Positions 56,701 through 64,000 of a stretch of 64,000 bases of DNA are shown one piece after another. The stretch comes from Cerrena zonata. Lineage: Eukaryota > Basidiomycota > Agaricomycetes > Polyporales > Cerrenaceae. Numbering within the stretch: the stretch's first letter is position 1; each line of letters starts with the position of its first letter. The notes below the pieces were generated by a model. That model was not told the origin of the DNA, did no database searches, and worked only from the letters and a program-made list of their open reading frames with translations. Where the stretch lies: positions 186,001-250,000 of the forward strand of contig JASBNA010000031.1 of assembly GCA_038087015.1 (NCBI GenBank). Reading direction: 5' to 3'. The position numbers and the translations under genes were made by a program.

Positions 56701-59700
56701 ACATCAAAAGTTCGAGTTCAGCCACAATAGTCACAAGACTTTCGAAGAACCTCCGCTCTATCGCATAAAGACCCGGTCCATCCATCGCCGGTTAATCCGT
56801 GTAGATCTGTGCGTCTCTCTCGACACGGCTACCAATTAAACATACACAGATTTCATACGCTTCATGTAGTCTCATGTAGTCTCATGAATATCTGAGAGAC
56901 CTACACATGAATATGGTTGTGCATTCGTGCAGTTACCGTATTGATGAAAGTCTACTTGGTATATATACCTCGTCGAAAATATCAACACAGAAACCGCTTT
57001 CAAGAAAATCAAGTACATACCACGAAACACGATTTAATAGGTAGGTTGACGGTTCTCGATGCAGATATTGCTATCTGAGTCGAGAGACAGTGGGACAGTC
57101 TTGGGAGATTCGATCAGAATCCATTCGGCTTCCAAGGCCGTCCCTACAAGGCACAGGTACCACTTCCAGCAGTTTCCTCGCTGAACATGGCCCGTCGGCC
57201 TCGATGACCCCTCCGTAGTGACAAACCGTGCGGGTAAAAACGGGGTTAACCAACAGAGGGCCGCTTGATCGCCTCTTGAATTTATAGTATGGATGGCTGA
57301 GCACTTTCGCCACTGATGAGCGGAGTCAAATCTTGCAAGGAAGAGTTCCAGATCGGTAGTGATGGTGTTGTATGCAGTGAGAGGTATCTGAAAACAAAGA
57401 CTTAGGGAAAGCACTTCACTGATGTATATCTAACGATAATATTATCGCACGAGTAGAGCTGCAGATGTTAGCTCTGCAACGTCATCGTTGTGTGAGCAGA
57501 ACGATAGTTCAAGTGAGTCAAAGACCGGATGGATCGCTGATAGCCGAGTTTCTGCGTTTAGGTAGGCGCTCGATATCCTAGCCAATCAGGGCTAGTAGAT
57601 GACTGTATCGATATCGCGCTGCGAGGTACAGTAAGTATTTTTCATTGACACCGACAATTCATGGTCTAGAGCAAATAACATCGAGAGAAATGGAAGCAGC
57701 TGCACTACCTGCCATCTTAGACGACGATTGTTATAGGCTAATCATCAATTCATGGGCTTTCTTGATCAGGAGCCATCAGGTTCCGGTTTTCTCTGACGTA
57801 GCATGAGGTGACAAAAGGTTGGTTCGCTTTATTTGCATCTCTAAAAACGATGAGTTAGCAGTGTTTGAATTTAGATCTAGTGCTGAAGATCGAAGCCTTC
57901 TCCTGGGCTCTGAAAATTTGTCCTGGGTCATGCGGGTGCACTGTGACCTGATGGCTCGAAGGCGGCGATTGCTGTAACTTCCGAAGACAGCTAAAAGTTT
58001 TTCTGTAGGAGTAAAACTGACAGCGAAATGGAAACAGTCCCAAGAATAAGAACCTGAAGAAGAGCACCCACTAAGAATGGAGCTCACACGTGCATTGCAC
58101 ATGCTCTAGTTCGCTTAGTACAACCCAGACTACCTGACCTCACGGGACTACTCGAAACCTTTCTTTCTTTCCGTATCCCGCGGAGAGCTCATGCATTGAA
58201 GGCTCCCTAGTCTCAATCTCCATAACCTTCGAAAGCAGGGGTCAACGTCAAACTCTATTCCTAGGGTTGTAACCTAAGATATCATCCACAGCGCTCGCGA
58301 ATGTGGTTCGCTCACTCCGTGTTCCTATATGCAATTCCCAGTCTCTGGGTTCTCTCTGGAGGTGGTGAATAACCAGATATCTGCCAGCGTATCGGATCTG
58401 ATCATGTGTATCATGATACAAACATATGAGATATTCCAGACCGTAATGGTTCCTGGATGAGATCTTGTTTTGCATCTTCTTGGCCACCCTACAGGTGATC
58501 TGATGCCGGTTTCAAACGTAATTTACACCTACTTCCCGTAGAAGGTTGACACTTGAGATAGTAAAGGGCGATGCGCACCTTGCATTGCGAGAATATTAAC
58601 ATGACTACGTGAGTATCAACTTCTCTGCGTCACGATCACAGTTTGCTTATTGTCATAATAGAAGTCATTGCTATCAGTATGTCGGTAGGTAGGCCCGCCG
58701 AAAGAGAGCCTCGACTCCCAGTAGCTGTCAGGTAAGCGTTTAACCCACTTTTGCCAAAATATTGTAAACTTGGATCTATTGAAACAGTTTCCTCTGACAC
58801 TGTTTAAAGATGTTGCTTTTCCTGGATATCGATGACTACGTCTTGCCTATGGGGTATGTTTTCTGCTTGCTAGTTGTATACTGCTGTAGCGGTCGCGCTT
58901 ACAGCTGTCACTACTCCCCCAATGGGGCTCGTTCGCTGATGAAACATAGCTTCCATACAAATGTCATGTTTGAACTTCGATTCTTCCTTAAAATGTAGCT
59001 CAAGTACGTTCAGAGTGTTCGGTACTAACTGATGCCACCAGCAGCTCAGTGCGTGGTGTAACGTCACTCTGACTTTCGGTCGAGGAGCTCTTTGTGAAAT
59101 GCGCGAAAACACGCTTGTGGTTTCTTCCGTTCCCATGGTAAGTGGAGAAATCTGTGTACGGAGTTACAAAGGCTGAAGCGACCGATTTAGGACATAAAGT
59201 GGAATCAGTGCTCATGTCAGGTCTGTGCCCTATCCAACCCTACTGATCACAAGTGAGTCAGCTCTGAACTTTAGATGTGACGTGTCAGATTTAAGGGTGC
59301 TTTACTTCACACTGTCCAGGGAGACGTTTCAGCCTTTGGGTCAATTTCGCAATGGTTATCTCCTTTCCCGCCGGCAGTGGAGGTACTCTCCGATTGAATA
59401 TAATACCATATCGTCCCACCCTTCGATGCACATGATATGTACGCTCCATATACACATGCTACGCACTCCCATTTGCATAACCTTCACCTTGACAGAGATT
59501 GAACTCTAGATCGAGAAGACTGAAGATATGCCTACCACATTTCAACCAGGCACTAGTATCCCTCGTTGACGGAAGTAGGTGTCCGAGTCTATATTATCTT
59601 AACGTAATACGGTCGTTGATAATATGGTACTGAAAGACTACACCTTGCTTTAGAAGAATGGAGGTATCGTTGAGCTCATGACCGTAGTCATGACCGGTCA

Positions 59701-60204
59701 TCCGTGCGAAGGAAACACGCTGCATCTCGCCTGCTTCTCATTTTTCGGGTGCTGATATTGGCATCTCAAGTATTCAATACACGTTAGTGCCCCTGGTCGT
59801 AAATGGAATATTCGATTGCGACATTTCTTTTGAGAAAGAGGTGAAATGGATTTTTCGTCCGGTTCATTATGGAATAACACTGCTGAACTCTATTGTGGAG
59901 ATTTGAACTGCAGAACATCTCTCCATTCGCCATCCATATTGTGGTGATACACGTACGTGTGTCTTAATACTATTTCCGGGTCCATACCACACCAATACGT
60001 CTCCAATGATAGTCGTATGCATCTCAGATTGGTCTTCGATACAACAGCATTCTGATCTTGTCATGTAGTGGCGTTAACTTAATCCTTCTGACAGACATTT
60101 TACAATACCCCAAGGTTGCCATATGTACGTCAGACGAGCAGTCAAGCTTGTGACCAAAGTCTCCGACATTTCCATCTCACGGGACATCGTCTCACAGCTA
60201 TAAG
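56701..60204. other. Intergenic with weak exon-like fragments on the minus strand
   Basis: A 10-bp tandem repeat (TCATGTAGTC, 2.5 copies) lies at 56862-56886. A minus-strand frame at 57034-57414 (126 codons) and one at 58248-58487 (reading AGRYLVIHHLQREPRDWELH) are the most protein-like. A further minus-strand block at 59880-60060 reads MDPEIVLRHTYVYHHN, comparable by eye with VATDPDTEMVCRTYHF at 52.4 kb; its upstream part needs a frameshift. These may be more family 2 remnants, but none forms a gene. Confidence 0.3.
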
Positions 60205-60211
60205 TATATAA
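60205..60211 (+). promoter_or_regulatory. TATA box of the right outer family 1 gene
   Basis: TATATAA 81 bp before the start codon, the same distance as in its mirror partner at 1908. Confidence 0.6.
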
Positions 60212-60285
60212 GCATCTCTACACGACGTTACTTCTACAGCTCTTCAAGCAGACTCCATTCATCCTCGCAAACATCATATCATACA

Positions 60286-61168
60286 ATGTACCCTTCCAAC
60301 AACCCCACACCCCCTCAGTTTCAAGTCATCATCGAAACCCTCAATGAGCTTGCAACCAAAATGGTTGCCATTCAACAGGACGCTACTGTCGCAGGATCCG
60401 TTCTCAACAACTATCCATGGTTTCACACTTGCTCTAATGTAAGTGGTCATGTCATGAAGTGGGTCAAATTTAATAAAATTAACTTCGAGCCCTTAGGTCT
60501 TTGGCACTATCGCAAAAAACATACAAGGTCTCGGCCAGAACGCGCAGGAAGCCATTCAATGTACGTCGCTGCCACATCGAACATGCAACTGGTCTGTGAC
60601 ATCATATACAGTCTTCTTGAGAAATATATTCGGCCAGATGTCCGGCCAGACTCTCAGTGTCGATAAGAAGAGAGTTGCTCTAGCGGCCTTTCGTACAGTG
60701 TGTATGCACTCTTTTCGCTATACACTCAGCTAATACCGTGGAAGGAAATAAACACTAGGGTCCACCGTCTCACAGAACCGGGAGTAAACCTTCGAAACTT
60801 CAAGGCAAATTTCACTAATTTAATCAATAACGGCGTCGAGACTACATTCAATCTAACCGCCATCGTAATCCAACTCTCCACTGTGGAAGGAGTTCTTCCT
60901 TGGATCAAGGGAGCATATGATAAGGTATGACATACTACCAACAAAATCTCTTCATTCGCTGAAGGGATAGCACTTCATTTAAGATCATTGGCGTTCTCGA
61001 CGCTATTGAACAGCAATTGGGACAGCCTGAGAGCGAAGTAAATCAGGAACTTCTATTTCTCAAGAGTATATCTGACCATCTATGTAGGTTACAGCGGCAG
61101 CCTTTGAAGAAGATATCAAATGGATGGTAGCAGTCGCTGCTGATATCAATGGCTCCAACCAAGCCTAA
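60286..61168 (+). CDS. Family 1 protein, right outer copy (205 aa, unknown function)
   Basis: Mirror partner of the 1.0 kb gene. Exons: 60286-60438, 60497-60560, 60612-60697, 60745-60924, 60984-61037, 61088-61168; phases 0,1,0,0,0. Exon 1 starts MYPSNNPTPPQFQVIIETL; exon 3 reads FFLRNIFGQM; exon 4 (60 residues) carries NLRNFKANFTNL and VIQLSTVEGVLPW; exon 5 reads IIGVLDAIEQQLGQPESE, matching ISGFVDKIERRMAQGIT in the partner; exon 6 carries EDIKWMVAVAADINGSNQA. The intron 3 acceptor was set at 60744 so that exon 4 has the same 180-nt length as the partner. These two outer genes are the most divergent subgroup of the family. Confidence 0.82.
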
Positions 61169-61732
61169 TCCAGTGAACAATTAACGTCGTGGAGTCAATT
61201 GTACTGTACAAATATCCTGAAATTCGCTATATGATACATGGATAGGAGAGAAGTCTATTGCTATCAGATGTACCTTTGAAACTTTGTAGTTTTTGATCAT
61301 AGCATCAATACATATGAGTGGAGGACAATGAACTTGAGCTGTACATGAACCGATCCAGCGTGAGGGTGAATTACGCCATGTTGACCCTCATCCACTTCTA
61401 CGGGCGAATGTGAAAGTACCAAAGGATAAACTTATTGAGATGTCCGCCGTCTTATACTATATCATTCTTCGTCGTTAGCATTTGTACGAATACATACTGG
61501 CGATTTGTTATGGTGCCTATTGCATAAAAGGCAATGACTTGTGATTCAAACAAGTACAAACACCAACGCCACCAGAGATCTATATGGTTTGAATGTCAAA
61601 TCGATAGAAACGATGTATTATGTATCAAGCTGAATAGTATATATATAGAACATAAGTATACTGAGCGAATATAAAGAGCTTATCCAACTAGGCAGCGGAA
61701 TTGGGAGACATCTGGCGGAACTCTGGACAACA
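61169..61732. other. Intergenic, nothing recognised
   Basis: AT-rich 3' region of the preceding gene; no frames of note. Confidence 0.5.
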
Positions 61733-62260
61733 TCACATATGAACTCGGGTCACCAAGCGTGTCAAGAGTGGTGATGAGAAACCATGCCCTACCGCAGCTT
61801 CCGTTGACCTTTGGGGAGGGAGGGAGTATAGTCGATTTCTTCGTTGAGCTAGTCGCCTTTGGCATACTTGCGAACAATCTTCGTTGGAGAACAATTGCTC
61901 AGCTTCGTAAGAATTCAGGTCGCGAGTGACCCACAGGACCGCTTCCAATCCGGGTTCATATACTGCAAGGTCGCCCCAAAAGTCATTCCCTGTAACAACA
62001 CATTATCATTCTTGATGGTTCGGAGGAGTTCTGTAGCAGTTGTGAGATATCTTCGGGATCGGTGAGTAACGATTAGCGGGCGAAGTGATACGTGAGCCTT
62101 GTTTTGTATCTGATGCTCAGAGGTAACAGGATTGCAGAAGCTCCTCGTGGGCGGGAAGACTTCGAGGGTGCTTAACCATCGGTGAACGCGAGTGACGCTT
62201 CCATAATAATCCTGAGGAGGGCAAAGACTCGTAGAGAGTGAAATGACCTGCCAACAGGCA
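61733..62260 (-). other. Possible exons of an unrecognised gene
   Basis: On the minus strand, the acceptor TTGTTACAG at 61990 opens a frame to a stop at 61733 reading NDFWGDLAVYEPGLEAVLW and SYEAEQLFSNED. Upstream, the acceptor CCTCCTCAG opens another block reading YYGSVTRVHRWLSTLEVFPP. A donor that joins both in phase was not found. The composition looks protein-like, but the family is not recognised and the structure is incomplete. Confidence 0.25.
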
Positions 62261-64000
62261 AGCCTCACCCCCGATCCGAACTTCGATTTCATTGAGGATA
62301 CGGCGAGTCCTCCATATATGGCGTGTTCAATATCAGTTCATTATCCGGAACAGGAGATCGTCTTCATGGGGAGATTCGTAGAACGGTATCGATTATTATT
62401 ATATCGTTACGGGGTATACGGGGAGGATTGAAGAAAGTTATGAAAGGGGGTCGCAGTATACGAAGTTTGAAGCTGAAGTAGTAATCCGAAAGCATATAGC
62501 AAGCTTAGTTGCATCTAGAAATAGCCGGACATATTTGCGTTTTGACTATTACTCGACAATATGCCACTGCGTGGCTCTTGGCTTGCCCGATTCATTTATG
62601 GTTGCGATTACATAAGCATGCTGGTCCAAATAAGGTCTCAACGCAAAGGAGCGCCCACCAAGCGTGTATAAACAATACCAAGCACAACCTTGCATATCGT
62701 CAGAAAAATGGGTGCCAAGTTGGACCTCACGAAGATAACTGGCGCCAGTATTTGACGCTTGAGGCAATTTGGGTGTCTCTAGTTGGACCGGGAGATGCTT
62801 GCTCTAAATCGAGCAAGAACGTAATATATTACCTTGGGAAATTCGAAATTGAGACGCGTACGCGTTGAGTGTACGTTGGCTTGAACTCTTGAGAATCCTT
62901 ATGTCACCTAGACAACAATAATGGACATTTTCTGCCGGAAAGGTTTAGTCCAAGTCATTGAGTATGGCTCCTAGGTGAGGCCAATGTTGTAATATAGGTG
63001 ACTCACTACTGACAAATGTCTATCTATTACAGGCGTTTCCATAAATCCGTGCATAAGCAATCTTATGGTATAGAATATCTTCACCGAGATTCATGCACTG
63101 GCGAGCATGGCACACGATAATAAACTATGCTATCGGTGACCACTGTGCTTTCCAGAGGGAGTCAAAATCTAGGCATGATCACTCTTTGATGCACGCCGGT
63201 GGGGAAACGAGACTGGGCCGAACTAACGAAAATAACTATATAGTATGCCGAGTAACTGGTATCACCTTCAAAAATCCCATATGTCCTCATTTGTGAACTC
63301 TGCATGGAGTATGTGACGTTTTCACTAAGTAAACTCACACGTTTTCAAGTGTCTAGGCAACGAACTACAACTTGGATCCTTTTTATACCTCCAATAGGCT
63401 GACACTAGGTTGCTGAGAGTCGACTATCGGCTTGTTCGGCTTGGTGCATCTTCCCTCGTGGATTCGGGAAGAGATATCCAACCACTGTGAGTGAGCCGGA
63501 TCTCCACTCGGATGCCTGTTCGATATTCCAATCTAAGCAACAGGTATGTGGATCGAGCATTCCTTACCTCAAACGTAAACGTATTCGTGCCGCCTGACAC
63601 TCATTGCAGAAATGATACCGACGGGCTCTTTCATACTACTTACCGACAAGAGTATCGTGGAGATTGTAGAGATCGCCATAGCTTGGCGAACGCCACAGAA
63701 GCTGTCACGAAGTTGATACTTGTGAGTGCCAGTGTTGTCATATGTTCTCTCAATTATCGACCTGTTCTAGATTACTTTCTATCAGAACCTATAGTCGGAT
63801 TTGGGAAGAGCAATGCTCTACTCGTTAATTGACAAGATTGTGTAGTAAGCATAGAAAGGTCGTTCGACTTGTATGTCAGCATGTCATCCTGCCTTATGGT
63901 ACGCCACCCGGAGTAGTCCGTCACCAAGAATAGACTCCTGTGCCTCATATCCCGAATACCCACTCACGACCTAATAATCACCATTGGGAACCGTTCGGCA
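62261..64000. other. Intergenic to the window end, no supported gene
   Basis: Short frames only. The longest, 62509-62868 and 63491-63832 on the plus strand, show no domain or paralog. No repeats of note. Confidence 0.4.

Noticed and set aside
1..64000. Mating-type locus, secondary-metabolite cluster or CRISPR array
   Set aside because: No homeodomain or pheromone genes, no PKS/NRPS/terpene synthase, and no spaced direct repeats of CRISPR form were seen.

Overview
The window is nuclear DNA from a filamentous fungus, most likely a basidiomycete (Agaricomycotina). Genes are split by many short introns (about 45 to 110 nt, mostly GT-AG), and splicing must be followed to read any of them. I could rebuild 14 apparently intact multi-exon genes by joining exons whose phases match and whose products or paralogs make sense. 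No rRNA, convincing tRNA, CRISPR array or prokaryotic feature was seen. The order or genus cannot be named from sequence alone.

Layout. Left arm (1-18.7 kb): an unknown-family gene (minus, 1.0-1.9 kb), a 3-copy hairpin repeat (4.2-4.5 kb), a Ty1/copia-like 3' remnant (5.5-5.9 kb), a secreted GH32 beta-fructofuranosidase (6.7-8.9 kb), a 16-exon MFS anion:cation symporter-type transporter (10.1-12.7 kb), two more unknown-family genes (14.2 and 17.1 kb) and a decayed third copy (18.2-18.7 kb). Centre (20-42 kb): a long coiled-coil protein, a TRIP4-type C2HC5 zinc-finger protein, a GATA-type zinc-finger regulator and a 3-ketoacyl-CoA thiolase, in gene-poor DNA. Right arm (43-61 kb): four unknown-family genes on the minus strand, a 504-bp inverted-repeat element, a second GH32 gene (minus) and a final unknown-family gene (plus).

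The main result is that the two arms are mirror images. Reading inward from both ends the order is family gene, GH32, family genes, and every left-arm member has its closest relative in reverse orientation on the right: 1.0 kb with 60.3 kb, GH32 with GH32, 14.2 with 52.3 kb, 17.1 with 47.0 kb, and 18.2 (pseudogene) with 44.1 kb. The arms are an old, diverged inverted duplication around unrelated housekeeping and regulatory genes. The transporter is present only on the left. The 48.8-49.7 kb family gene and the inverted-repeat element are present only on the right.

The unknown family (called family 1 here) has eight intact members and one pseudogene. Each intact gene has six exons with the same intron phases, encodes 185-212 residues that look alpha-helical, and ends in a conserved W-L/M-x-x-V/I-S/A-x-D signature. 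Seven of the eight have a TATA box 76-98 bp before the start codon. I do not recognise the family. Fragments of a second, mostly decayed gene family lie directly upstream of several members. The GH32 enzymes would act outside the cell on sucrose or fructans. The adjacent transporter belongs to a family that usually moves organic anions rather than sugars, so a shared pathway is not shown.
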